From positions 1 to 64,000 of the forward strand of contig NZ_JBDWLT010000009.1 of NCBI RefSeq assembly GCF_039973015.1: a stretch of 64,000 nt of DNA, given 5' to 3'. Positions 36,857-45,234 of this stretch are shown here, piece after piece. Below the pieces are notes generated by a model. The model made no database searches. It had not been told where the DNA came from and was given only the letters and a program-made list of their open reading frames with translations. Source of the DNA: Parvibaculum sp039973015. Its GTDB lineage: Bacteria > Pseudomonadota > Alphaproteobacteria > Parvibaculales > Parvibaculaceae. The position numbers were made by a program, and so were the translations under genes. Position 1 is the first letter of the stretch, and every line of letters begins with the position of its first letter.

Positions 36857-38405
36857 TGACCCTGTCGGCCCGTTCGGCCATCAGCGAGAAGCCCGACATG
36901 GTGTCCGGCGGGTCGATGCCCAGGAGATCGAGGATGGTCGGGGCAACATCGGCGAGGGTGCCGACGGAGGGAAGTGCGCCCCCGGAACCGCCAACCATGA
37001 CGAAGGGAACCTGCGCCACGGTGGTTTGTGTGCAGGGGCCGCCCGTTTCCGGGCCGGTCATCTGTTCTGCCTTGCCGTAGGTGCCGCAGAGGATCAGTGT
37101 GCCGCCCCGTTTGCCGATCTGGGCCGCGATCTTGCCGAGATATTTGTCGATCGCCTCGACCGCTCCAATGGTGGCGCGCAGGTTCCCTGTCCGTCCGACA
37201 ATCGCGGCATTGCAGAAATTCGCCGTGATGATGTCATGCTCGCGCGTCTTGAGAGCCGAAAGCAGCTCGCCGGTAAGTGCGGCGGCTGCGAGTTCCGGTT
37301 TTTTTACGGCCTGGGCGAGCGGCGGTGTGTCTGTCACCAGGACATTCTCGCCCGGAAAGAGCTTTGCCGCGCCGCCTCGCGCGAAGTTCCAGAGGTTTGC
37401 CTCCGCCACGCTTTCCGTGAGCGTGAGCTGCTTCAGGCCAGCTTGCGAAATGGTTTCCGCGAGACTGTCGCCAAAACTCATTGCTTCGAAAAGAGGTTCG
37501 GCATTCACGCCGGCTGGCGGTGTCAGCCGGACGAGGGAATAGACGCCGCTCAGCGGCATCGCCTTCTGGGAAAGCCCGGTGCTGACGGGGTCGGTCAGCG
37601 CGCCGAGCAGCGCATGGCCATGATCCGGCTGCAGGTTGACGAGGAGAAGCGCGTCGTCCGGGCGGACGCCGCGGAAGGAAGAGACGAGGGCAGGCGGAAT
37701 GCGGTCGTCGTTCAGCCCCTTGCGGTAGCATTCGTCGAGATAGGCCGTTGGATATTCTGTATACGGTGCTTCGGCTTCGGCAAGCGCGCGCCAGAGCTTT
37801 GCGGTTGCCGCCGGGTCGGAGAGTTCGTCGAAGCCGTAGCTGCGGCCAAAGACGCTGCCGAGTTCCGCATGTTCAGCGCCTGCAATGTCGTCGAGAAATT
37901 CGCGCAAATGCTCGATGCCGCCCTGCGGGTCGGTGTCGATGCCGTCCATCACGCCGTGGACCCAGACTTTCACGCCTTCATGGCTGAGAAGGGCCGCGAG
38001 CACGGCGAGGTGGTTCTGGTGTCCGGCGATGCCCGAAGGTGTCATCGCGCCGATGAGGTGGACTGCGCCGCCCAGAGGCCGCACGCGCGAGACGATCTGC
38101 TTGAGCACGGGATGGGCCGCGATGCCGCCCGGCCCATGATCGGCGAAGATGCGGTTGATGTGCGCCAGCGGCGGTTCCACGGGGCGGCCCGCGCCAAGCG
38201 TTGCGTAGGCCGCCTGTGCATGGCCGGGTTTTCCTGCCGCAAGACCGACCGCCACGCCCGATGCGTCGAGAACCGCGCGAGGTGAGGTTGCGGCAAGCCG
38301 GTCATAGATCGGCGTCCGCGCCAGCGCGACCGCGTTTCCCTCGCGCTCCGCCCGGACGCCCCAGCCATCGAGCAAGGCAAGGACAATTGGTCGAACGCCG
38401 TTCAT
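36849..38405 (-). CDS. Phosphoglycerate-mutase-like protein (GpmI family) lacking the active site
   Basis: From ATG 38403-38405, 518 residues, full GpmI length and colinear with it. The start (VLALLDGWG, Asp13) is normal. The catalytic Ser region, normally NSEVGH before GAGR, reads HAQAAY before LGAGRPV, so Ser is Ala63. DGRD is DGID. The metal block NYANPDMVGHT reads NFCNAAIVGRT (Asp to Ala401, His to Arg405). TADHGNAE reads CGTYGKAE (Asp-His to Thr442-Tyr443). PHTAHT reads PCTQTT. Without these residues it should not bind two Mn ions or form phosphoserine. No stop or frameshift is present, so a non-catalytic role is more likely than decay. It sits between rlmH and envC, the usual gpmI locus. 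Confidence 0.85.
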   Translation of the reverse strand: MNGVRPIVLALLDGWGVRAEREGNAVALARTPIYDRLAATSPRAVLDASGVAVGLAAGKPGHAQAAYATLGAGRPVEPPLAHINRIFADHGPGGIAAHPVLKQIVSRVRPLGGAVHLIGAMTPSGIAGHQNHLAVLAALLSHEGVKVWVHGVMDGIDTDPQGGIEHLREFLDDIAGAEHAELGSVFGRSYGFDELSDPAATAKLWRALAEAEAPYTEYPTAYLDECYRKGLNDDRIPPALVSSFRGVRPDDALLLVNLQPDHGHALLGALTDPVSTGLSQKAMPLSGVYSLVRLTPPAGVNAEPLFEAMSFGDSLAETISQAGLKQLTLTESVAEANLWNFARGGAAKLFPGENVLVTDTPPLAQAVKKPELAAAALTGELLSALKTREHDIITANFCNAAIVGRTGNLRATIGAVEAIDKYLGKIAAQIGKRGGTLILCGTYGKAEQMTGPETGGPCTQTTVAQVPFVMVGGSGGALPSVGTLADVAPTILDLLGIDPPDTMSGFSLMAERADRVSA

Positions 38406-38527
38406 TTCAGCCCTGAAAAATGAAGTAATGGCGAACCCGGAGGCTCGAATCGCCGCGTCATCCGCAGCCAATTGCGAAACCTAGTGCAACTGGGATGGGG
38501 TGTCTACTTGCGGACAAATAGCGTGTA

Positions 38528-39010
38528 TCACGCACGATGATAGGGGTGGCCCGACAATATTGTAACGGCACGATAGAGTTGTTCGGCCAGCATCACGCGG
38601 GCGAGCATGTGGGGCCAGGTCATCGCGCCGAAGGCCATGATGTGTGCGGCGTTCCCGCGGAGCGAGGGGGCGAGCCCGTTTGCGCCACCGATCACGAAAG
38701 CGATGTCGCTGGTGCCTGTGTCGCGCCAGTTGCCGAGGCGCTTTGCGAAGGCTTCGCTTGTTTCGACACGCCCGCGTTCATCGAGCGCGACGATCAGCGC
38801 CCCTTTCGGCATGGCGCCGCTCAGGAGTGCCGCCTCTCGTTCCATGAGTTCCGCGCCTTCGTGGCGGCGCTTTTCCTCCACCTCCGCAACGGGCAGTGCC
38901 GTGATGCCGATACCGCGACCGGCGGCATCGAGGCGCGACAGATAATCGTCGAGAAGGTGTTTCTCAGGGCCGGTCTTCAGCCTGCCCACGGCACATATCT
39001 GGACGCGCAT
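38528..39010 (-). CDS. rlmH: 23S rRNA pseudouridine-1915 N3-methyltransferase RlmH
   Basis: From ATG 39008-39010, 160 residues. SPOUT-fold signatures: ALDERGRVETSEAFA, FVIGGANGLAPSL, and the C-terminal ARVMLAEQLYRA then SGHPYHRA, the family's last residues. It methylates pseudouridine 1915 in the decoding centre of the 70S ribosome. It follows rsfS in the same direction. Confidence 0.95.
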   Translation of the reverse strand: MRVQICAVGRLKTGPEKHLLDDYLSRLDAAGRGIGITALPVAEVEEKRRHEGAELMEREAALLSGAMPKGALIVALDERGRVETSEAFAKRLGNWRDTGTSDIAFVIGGANGLAPSLRGNAAHIMAFGAMTWPHMLARVMLAEQLYRAVTILSGHPYHRA

Positions 39011-39086
39011 AAATCCCCGTCCGGCATCGCGCCGGCCAATAGTACGCGGGAGAGAAGCGCTAAGCTTCGCTGAGGGGTCTATCGCC

Positions 39087-39551
39087 TCAGACGGCCAGCT
39101 GGTCCGCCGGTATGTCGGCCGACCACATCTTCTCCAGTCTGTAGAATTCGCGCACTTCGGGGCGGAAGACATGGATCACCACGTCGCCACCGTCGATGAG
39201 CACCCAGTCGCCTTGTTTCATTCCTTCGACCTGCGACGTGCCGAACCCGGCTTCCTTCAGGCGGCGAACGAGATGATCGGCTACGGCGCCGACATGGCGC
39301 TGCGACCGTCCGCTCGCGACCACCATATGGTCCGCGATGGGTGTCTTTCCGGTCAGATCGATGGAAACCACATCTTCGGCCTTGTCTTCTTCCAGGCTCT
39401 CGAGAACGAGAGCGAGCATTTCAGAAGACTCGCCGGTATCGGCCGCAGGCTTTTTCGTGGAAGCCGCCGCCTGTTTCACAGCCCCGGCGGGCTTTGCCGC
39501 ACCGGGTTTTTGCTGGACCTTGAGGTCCGTTGATTGTCTGCTCAGGAACAC
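39087..39551 (-). CDS. rsfS: Ribosomal silencing factor RsfS (Iojap)
   Basis: About 110 residues from EMLALVLESLEEDKAEDVVS onward match RsfS, including VVASGRSQRHVGAVADHLV and the end RPEVREFYRLEKMW. It binds L14 and blocks subunit joining. The frame starts with a GTG (39549-39551) only 1 nt after AAGGAG, which is short spacing, so the N-terminal 44-residue Ala/Lys/Pro segment and the start are uncertain; the next ATG is at residue 45. Confidence 0.85.
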   Translation of the reverse strand: MFLSRQSTDLKVQQKPGAAKPAGAVKQAAASTKKPAADTGESSEMLALVLESLEEDKAEDVVSIDLTGKTPIADHMVVASGRSQRHVGAVADHLVRRLKEAGFGTSQVEGMKQGDWVLIDGGDVVIHVFRPEVREFYRLEKMWSADIPADQLAV

Positions 39552-39715
39552 GCTCCTTGGTTTCGCAAACAGTTACATCTAGCCGGATATATCAAGCGAG
39601 ATACACCAGCTTGTGCCGCAGGCCTTGCATTGCCCGCAACACATAGAGAATAAGCCTCGCAAGACCTCAATTCAATGACGGGATTTTGACGGCAAGGTGA
39701 CGTTCCATGCTGTGC

Positions 39716-40312
39716 TCAGGCCCAGCCGCCGGCCTGCCGGATTTGCGTTGCGGACTGGCCGGTTTCGGGGCCGGACAGGAAAACGAGGGCCGGCGCCGCC
39801 ATCGCGGGCAGCAGGGCTGCATCGGCTGTATCGAGGGTGCATTCGCGCAGCATCGTGGCGACCGGCGAGAGGCGCGCCTTCAGCGTATAGCCGGGCCTCG
39901 GATAGACGGCGATGGGAACCATTTCCGTAATGCCGCGCCAGTTTCGCCATTTTGGAAATTGCAGCATGTTGTCGGCGCCCATCAGCCAGACGAAATTTAC
40001 ATCGGCGAAGCGGTCGGCCAGCGCCGCCAGCGTGTCGGCGGTGTAGCGCGTACCGAGCTCTTTCTCGATACCGCTCACCACGATCCGCGGATCGCGCGCC
40101 ATCTTTTGCGCCGAGGCGAAGCGGTCCTCATAGGGCGCCATGTCCTTTTCGGGCTTAAGCGGATTGCCGGGCGAAACGAGCCACCACACACGGTCGAGGC
40201 CGAGTGTCCGCAGGCACATGCGTGTTATGTGGAGATGGCCTTCATGCGCGGGGTTGAACGAGCCGCCCAGCAGGCCGACTTTCAGTCCCGGTGCGAGAGA
40301 CGGACTGCGCAC
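39716..40312 (-). CDS. nadD: Nicotinate-mononucleotide adenylyltransferase
   Basis: Start GTG 40310-40312, one base beyond the proA stop; the product is 198 residues. The nucleotidyltransferase motif is VGLLGGSFNPAHEGHLHIT, with the family ending SATQIR. VWWLVSPGNPLKP and FVWLMGADNMLQFPKWR are also typical. It joins ATP and NaMN in NAD synthesis. The longer frame to 40486 lies inside proA and was rejected. Confidence 0.92.
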   Translation of the reverse strand: MRSPSLAPGLKVGLLGGSFNPAHEGHLHITRMCLRTLGLDRVWWLVSPGNPLKPEKDMAPYEDRFASAQKMARDPRIVVSGIEKELGTRYTADTLAALADRFADVNFVWLMGADNMLQFPKWRNWRGITEMVPIAVYPRPGYTLKARLSPVATMLRECTLDTADAALLPAMAAPALVFLSGPETGQSATQIRQAGGWA

Positions 40313-40313
40313 C

Positions 40314-41603
40314 TTAAGGACGGACCTGGCCGCTGCCGCGCACGAGATATTTGAAGCTCGTGAGCTGCTCGACGCCGACGGGACCGCGCGCATGGAACTT
40401 GCCTGTCGCGATGCCGATTTCCGCGCCCATGCCGAACTCGCCGCCATCGGCGAATTGCGTCGAGGCATTGTGTAGCAGGATCGCACTGTCTACCTCGGCG
40501 AAGAAACGGTCTGCCGTCTTCTGGTTGCCGGTCACGATGCAGTCCGTGTGGTTCGAGCCATATTGCGCAATATGCGCAATCGCGCCGCCGATGCCCTTCA
40601 CCACGCGCACCGCGATGATCGCGTCCAGATATTCGGTGTACCAGTCCTCTTCGCTTGCGGGCTTTACCTTCGGATCGGCCTTCTGTGCGGCTTCGTCGCC
40701 GCGCACTTCGCAGCCTTCCGCGATCAGTGCCGCAACAAGGGGCTGAAGATGCGTTGCCGCGCAGGCTTCGTCGACGAGCAGCGTTTCGGCCGCACCGCAA
40801 ATGCCGGTCCGGCGGAGCTTCGCGTTCAGCACGATGTTGCGCGCCATGTCGAGGTCGGCTTCGCCATCCACATAGACATGGCAGACCCCTTCGAGATGCG
40901 CGAAGACGGGCACACGCGCTTCTTCCTGCACGCGCGCCACGAGGCTCTTGCCGCCGCGCGGCACGATCACGTCGAGATTGCCGCCAAGGCCTTTCAGCAT
41001 TTCACCGACCGCGCCGCGATCCGTCACGGGCACGAGCTGGATCGAGGCTTCGGGCAGGTTCGAGGCGAGAATGCCTTCCACGAGCGCATCGTGGATCGCC
41101 TTGTTGGAGCGCGAGGCTTCCGAGCCGCCGCGCAGCACGGCGGCATTGCCCGCCTTGAGGCAGAGCGCGCCCGCATCCGCCGTCACATTGGGGCGGCTTT
41201 CATAGATGATGCCGACGACGCCGAGGGGTACGCGCACGCGCTCGATATGAAGACCGTTCGGGCGGTCCCATTCCGTGATCATGGAGCCGACGGGATCGGG
41301 GAGAGCGGCGATTTCCTCCAGCGCCTTCGCAATCGCTTCCACGCGCTGCGGATCGAGCGTCAGCCGGTCGATCATCGAAGGTGCGAGGCCGTTCTTCAGG
41401 GCGTCGGCGACGTCTTCGGCATTGGCGTTGAGGATGTCGTCGATATTGGCGCGAACGCACATGGCGGCGGCAAGGAGCGCCGCGTCCTTCTGCTTGGTCG
41501 AGGCCAGCGCCAGTGCCGTTGCCGCCTTGCGCGCTTTCTGGCCAATTTCAGCCATCAGCGCGGGTATGTCCTGCCGGCCGGTGTTCAGTTTCACGATGCT
41601 CAC
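40314..41603 (-). CDS. proA: Glutamate-5-semialdehyde dehydrogenase (gamma-glutamyl phosphate reductase)
   Basis: 429 residues, GTG start. ALDH-like fold with VPLGVVGIIYESRPNVTADA, GNAAVLRGGSEA, catalytic Cys in RRTGICGAAETLLV, and HNASTQFADGGEFGMGAEIG. It makes glutamate-5-semialdehyde for proline synthesis and follows proB by about 100 bp in the same direction. Confidence 0.96.
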   Translation of the reverse strand: MSIVKLNTGRQDIPALMAEIGQKARKAATALALASTKQKDAALLAAAMCVRANIDDILNANAEDVADALKNGLAPSMIDRLTLDPQRVEAIAKALEEIAALPDPVGSMITEWDRPNGLHIERVRVPLGVVGIIYESRPNVTADAGALCLKAGNAAVLRGGSEASRSNKAIHDALVEGILASNLPEASIQLVPVTDRGAVGEMLKGLGGNLDVIVPRGGKSLVARVQEEARVPVFAHLEGVCHVYVDGEADLDMARNIVLNAKLRRTGICGAAETLLVDEACAATHLQPLVAALIAEGCEVRGDEAAQKADPKVKPASEEDWYTEYLDAIIAVRVVKGIGGAIAHIAQYGSNHTDCIVTGNQKTADRFFAEVDSAILLHNASTQFADGGEFGMGAEIGIATGKFHARGPVGVEQLTSFKYLVRGSGQVRP

Positions 41604-41707
41604 GGGCGTTACCTGTCTCTCATCGGGGTGGCCGCTTCAGTATTTCAGGCGGCCGGGCCGGGTTCAATGCTGTCTGTTTTCCTATCTGGGGTCGTGTCCG
41701 CGATGTT

Positions 41708-42826
41708 TCACGGTTTTTTCAGCACGAGGTCGTCGCGATGGATCATTTCCGCACGGCCCGAATAACCGAGCAGTTCCTCGGTTTCATGGCTCGAATGGCC
41801 CATGATCGCGCGGGCGTCTTCACTCGAATAGGCGCTGAGCCCCCGTGCTATTTCGTGGCCTTGCGCATCGCGCACAGTCACCGCGTCGCCCCGCCCGAAA
41901 TCGCCCTCGATGGCGGTGATCCCGGCGGGCAGAAGGCTGCGGCCCCTTTCGAGCGCGCTCACGGCGCCTGCGTCGATGGTGATGGTGCCGAGGCTTTTCA
42001 GCGAGCCCGAGATCCAGCGTTTGCGTGACGCCACGGGCGTTGAATGCGCGGCAAACCAGGTGCAGCGCGCCCCGTCTTCCACGGCTTTCAGCGGGTGCAG
42101 CGCGCGGCCATTGGCAATTGCCATGCGTGCGCCGCCTTCGGTCGCGATGCGCGCCGCCGCGATCTTTGTTTTCATGCCGCCGCGCGAATAGATGCTTGCC
42201 GCATCTCCCGCCATTGCTTCGATTTCGGGCGTGATCTCGGCGACTTCGGCCAGATGCTCCGCGCCGGGGAGGTGGGGCGGCGCGGTGTAAAGCCCGTCCA
42301 CATCCGACAGGAGGACAAGACAGTCGGCCGACACCATGCTCGCGACGCGTGCGGCGAGACGGTCATTGTCGCCGTAGCGGATTTCGCTCGTCGCCACCGT
42401 GTCGTTTTCGTTGATGACGGGCACGGCGCCGAGCTTGAGCAATGTGGCGATTGTCGAGCGCGCATTGAGGTAGCGGCGGCGCTCTTCGGTGTCTTCCAGG
42501 GTCAGCAGGATCTGCGCGCAGGAGAAGCCATAGGCCGAGAGAATTTCCTGAAAGGCATGGGCAAGGCCGATCTGCCCGACGGCGGCAGCGGCCTGGCTTT
42601 CCTCCAGTTTCAACTTGCCGGGCGCGAGCTTCAGGGCGCGGCGGCCAAGCGAGATCGCGCCCGAGGACACGATCATCATTTCCTGTCCACGTGCACGCAT
42701 CCGCGCCACATCCGCCACCAGCGCCTGTAGCCAGGTGCGGTTGAGCTTGCCCGTTTCACTGTCGGTGAGCAGCGCCGAGCCGATCTTGACGACCACGCGC
42801 TGCGCGTTTTTCAGGTCGGTGCTCAT
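41708..42826 (-). CDS. proB: Glutamate 5-kinase with PUA domain
   Basis: 372 residues: amino-acid kinase domain (VVKIGSALLTD, VIVNENDT-type region PVINENDTVATSEIRYGDND) and a C-terminal PUA domain (about residues 275-360). First step of proline synthesis; usually inhibited by proline. It overlaps obgE by 4 bp (ATGA). Confidence 0.95.
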   Translation of the reverse strand: MSTDLKNAQRVVVKIGSALLTDSETGKLNRTWLQALVADVARMRARGQEMMIVSSGAISLGRRALKLAPGKLKLEESQAAAAVGQIGLAHAFQEILSAYGFSCAQILLTLEDTEERRRYLNARSTIATLLKLGAVPVINENDTVATSEIRYGDNDRLAARVASMVSADCLVLLSDVDGLYTAPPHLPGAEHLAEVAEITPEIEAMAGDAASIYSRGGMKTKIAAARIATEGGARMAIANGRALHPLKAVEDGARCTWFAAHSTPVASRKRWISGSLKSLGTITIDAGAVSALERGRSLLPAGITAIEGDFGRGDAVTVRDAQGHEIARGLSAYSSEDARAIMGHSSHETEELLGYSGRAEMIHRDDLVLKKP

Positions 42827-43869
42827 GGGCGCCAGCCCTCATCCTCTTCGCCTTCCGCCGCTTCGGCTTTTTCCTCCTGGCGCTTGGCGGCGATCTCGCT
42901 GGCGACGAGGCGCAGGACGTCCGTCACGCCTTCGCCCGACACGCCGGAAATCACGCGCACCTGCGCGCCGCTTTCTTCGGCCAGGATTGCCGTCTTTTCC
43001 TCGCGCTCTTCCGGCGTCAGCGCATCCGCCTTGTTGAGGCAGAGGATTTCGGGCTTGTCTTCGAGCCCCGCGCCATAGGCTTCGATTTCGCCGCGAATGA
43101 CGCGGTAGGCCTCGCCGACATCCTCGGCGGTTCCGTCGATCAGATGGATCAGGATGTTGCAGCGTTCGAGATGCCCGAGAAAGCGGTCGCCGAGGCCTGC
43201 GCCTTCATGCGCGCCTTCGATGAGGCCGGGAATGTCGGCCAGCACGAAGGTGCGCGCATCGATGGTGACGACGCCGAGGCCGGGGGCCAGCGTCGTGAAG
43301 GGATAGTCGGCGATCTTCGGCTTTGCCGCGCTCACCGAGGCGAGGAAGGTCGATTTGCCTGCATTGGGCAGGCCGACAAGTCCGGCATCCGCGATCAGCT
43401 TCAGCCGCAGCACGACAGTCTTTTCCTCGCCTTCGAGGCCGGGATTTGCGCGGCGCGGTGCCTGATTGGTGGAGCTCTTGAAATAGGCATTGCCGAAGCC
43501 GCCATTGCCGCCCTTGGCGAGCAGCACCCGCTCGCCCGCTTTCGTCATGTCGGCGATCAGCGTTTCCTCGTCTTCCTCGAAGATCTGCGTGCCCACCGGA
43601 ACTTTCAGCACGACATCGGCCCCGTTCGCGCCGGAGCGGTTCTTGCCCATACCGTGCATGCCGGTCTTGGCCTTGAAGTGCTGCTGGAAACGATAGTCGA
43701 TGAGCGTGTTCAGCCCTTCGACGCATTCGGCGATGACACTGCCGCCCCTGCCGCCATCGCCGCCATCCGGTCCGCCGAACTCGATGAATTTCTCGCGGCG
43801 AAAGCTCACCGCGCCCGCGCCGCCATTGCCTGAGCGGATATGGATTTTCGCCTGATCGAGGAACTTCAT
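42823..43869 (-). CDS. obgE: Obg/CgtA GTPase
   Basis: 348 residues. Glycine-rich Obg domain (FRREKFIEFGGPDGGDGGRG), G1 motif GLPNAGKSTFLASVS, G3 DIPGLIEGAHEGAGLG, G4 CLNKAD, and a short acidic C-terminal tail. A ribosome-associated GTPase needed for 50S assembly and stress control. It is one base before the GNAT gene, in the order rplU-rpmA-GNAT-obgE-proB that is common in alphaproteobacteria. Confidence 0.96.
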   Translation of the reverse strand: MKFLDQAKIHIRSGNGGAGAVSFRREKFIEFGGPDGGDGGRGGSVIAECVEGLNTLIDYRFQQHFKAKTGMHGMGKNRSGANGADVVLKVPVGTQIFEEDEETLIADMTKAGERVLLAKGGNGGFGNAYFKSSTNQAPRRANPGLEGEEKTVVLRLKLIADAGLVGLPNAGKSTFLASVSAAKPKIADYPFTTLAPGLGVVTIDARTFVLADIPGLIEGAHEGAGLGDRFLGHLERCNILIHLIDGTAEDVGEAYRVIRGEIEAYGAGLEDKPEILCLNKADALTPEEREEKTAILAEESGAQVRVISGVSGEGVTDVLRLVASEIAAKRQEEKAEAAEGEEDEGWRP

Positions 43870-43870
43870 G

Positions 43871-44395
43871 TCACGCTTCCACCCGCATGAGCTTCATGGT
43901 GAGGCAGTGGGCTTTTTCCTGCCTCGCTTCGCACCAGCGGCTTTCCTCACCAGTATAGCGGAAGCCGAGTTTTGTCAGCACACGTCCCGACGCATGATTA
44001 TCGGCATAGTGGCCGGAAACGATGCTTTCGCCGCCGAAACGGGCCTTGGCTCTTTCCGTCAGGGCCGATGCCGCTTCGGTCGCGAAGCCGCGATTCCAGT
44101 AAGGTTCACCGACCCAGTAGCCGATTTCACGGGTTCCGTCGGCATGGAGCTGCAATCCGCAGGTGCCGACAAATCCCTTCTCGAATTCGATGGCGTAGCA
44201 ATATTCCGCGCCGGCGGCGCGCTGGGCGGCCTGCCGGGCGATCCAGTCGGCAGCCATGTCTTGCGTATAGGGAAAGGGCATGCGCGAGAGCATCCGCGCC
44301 ACTTTCCAGTTATTGGCGAGGCGCGTGAGTTCCTGCGTGTCCTTTTCGTGGAGCGGGCGCAAAAGCAGCCTTTCCGTTCCGATCTCTTCCAGCAT
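43871..44395 (-). CDS. GNAT-family N-acetyltransferase (RimJ/RimL-like)
   Basis: From ATG 44393-44395, 174 residues. RimJ-like start IGTERLLLRPLHEKD, acetyl-CoA-binding region IGYWVGEPYWNRGFATEA, and SGRVLTKLGFRYTGEE near the end. Substrate unknown. Its position between rpmA and obgE is conserved in the group, so a translation-linked target is possible but only inferred. Confidence 0.88.
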   Translation of the reverse strand: MLEEIGTERLLLRPLHEKDTQELTRLANNWKVARMLSRMPFPYTQDMAADWIARQAAQRAAGAEYCYAIEFEKGFVGTCGLQLHADGTREIGYWVGEPYWNRGFATEAASALTERAKARFGGESIVSGHYADNHASGRVLTKLGFRYTGEESRWCEARQEKAHCLTMKLMRVEA

Positions 44396-44422
44396 CGGGA
44401 TCTCCGGTCCCGAGAGGGCATG

Positions 44423-44451
44423 AAAAAAGGGAGATGGCGATCCCATCTCCC
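44423..44451 (-). terminator. Terminator of rplU-rpmA
   Basis: On the minus strand GGGAGATGG-gatcg-CCATCTCCC followed by TTTTTTCAT: a 9-bp stem and six U. It lies 52 bp after the rpmA stop and just ahead of the GNAT-obgE unit. Confidence 0.9.
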
Positions 44452-44502
44452 TCTCAAATCCCGATGGTCGCCACCTTCGCGAGGTGGCGTTCACCCCACG
44501 CT

Positions 44503-44778
44503 TCAGTCTGCCGCTTCCGGCATGCCGGCCGTGACGACCGAAACGAACGAGCGGCCGTTCTTGCGCGTACGGAATTCCACCACGCCTTCCGCTTTCGAGA
44601 AGATCGTGTGGTCCTTGCCGATGCCGACATTGCTGCCCGGATGCCACTTCGTACCGCGCTGGCGGATGATGATGTTGCCCGGAATGACGGCTTCGCCACC
44701 GAACTTCTTCACGCCGAGGCGCCGGCCGGCACTGTCGCGACCGTTGCGGGATGAACCGCCTGCCTTTTTGTGAGCCAT
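44503..44778 (-). CDS. rpmA: 50S ribosomal protein L27
   Basis: 91 residues. Begins MAHKKAGGSSRNGRDS, the typical L27 N-terminus that reaches the peptidyl-transferase centre, without the Firmicutes leader that needs cleavage. Transcribed 22 bp after rplU. Confidence 0.97.
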   Translation of the reverse strand: MAHKKAGGSSRNGRDSAGRRLGVKKFGGEAVIPGNIIIRQRGTKWHPGSNVGIGKDHTIFSKAEGVVEFRTRKNGRSFVSVVTAGMPEAAD

Positions 44779-44800
44779 GTTTCTACTCCTTCAGTCCCGC

Positions 44801-45115
44801 TTAGCCGGCGATGTCGAGGATCTTGACGAGCATCAGATCCTGACGATGGCCGTTCTTGCGGCGATAATTCTGGCGACGGCGCTTCTTGAAGATCGTGATC
44901 TTCGGGCCGCGGGTAAGGTCGACAACCTCGGCCTGAACCTTTGCGCCATCGACGAGCGGCGCACCGACCTTCATCTCGCCGCCTGCAGCGCCGAGCATCA
45001 GGACTTCGCCAAGCTCGATCTTGTCGCCGGCCTGCGCGTCGACGCGTTCGATCTCGAGGAGATCGTCTTTCGCGACTTTGTATTGTTTGCCGCCTGTCCG
45101 GATGACTGCGAACAT
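44801..45115 (-). CDS. rplU: 50S ribosomal protein L21
   Basis: 104 residues from ATG 45113-45115. Begins MFAVIRTGGKQYKV and contains KITIFKKRRRQNYRRKNGHR, the L21 signature. The frame has a GTG/ATG a few codons earlier, but the family start is Met-Phe-Ala-Val. Its leader carries a terminator-like hairpin behind a strong promoter. Confidence 0.97.
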   Translation of the reverse strand: MFAVIRTGGKQYKVAKDDLLEIERVDAQAGDKIELGEVLMLGAAGGEMKVGAPLVDGAKVQAEVVDLTRGPKITIFKKRRRQNYRRKNGHRQDLMLVKILDIAG

Positions 45116-45135
45116 CTCTGATACCACCATGTAAC

Positions 45136-45175
45136 GAAAAAGGCCCTGCGTCCGCCGGTGACAGCGGTACGGGCC
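45136..45175 (-). promoter_or_regulatory. Leader hairpin with U-run before rplU (possible attenuator)
   Basis: On the minus strand GGCCC (45171-45175) pairs with GGGCC (45142-45146), an inner CCGC/GCGG stem strengthens it, and TTTTTCGTT follows. It lies after the promoter at 45188-45215 and before the rplU start, so transcripts must pass it. This fits a ribosomal-protein leader, or a leftover terminator of the upstream pcs gene. Confidence 0.55.
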
Positions 45176-45187
45176 GAATTGGCGCGC

Positions 45188-45215
45188 AATATACAGGGGG
45201 AGGTCGCCCTGTCAA
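45188..45215 (-). promoter_or_regulatory. Strong sigma-70 promoter for rplU-rpmA
   Basis: On the minus strand TTGACA (45210-45215), 16-bp spacer, TATATT (45188-45193): a perfect -35 and a near-perfect -10. Start predicted near 45181, about 65 nt before the rplU ATG. Confidence 0.8.
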
Positions 45216-45234
45216 GCCGCGAAAGGGCCTGAAA

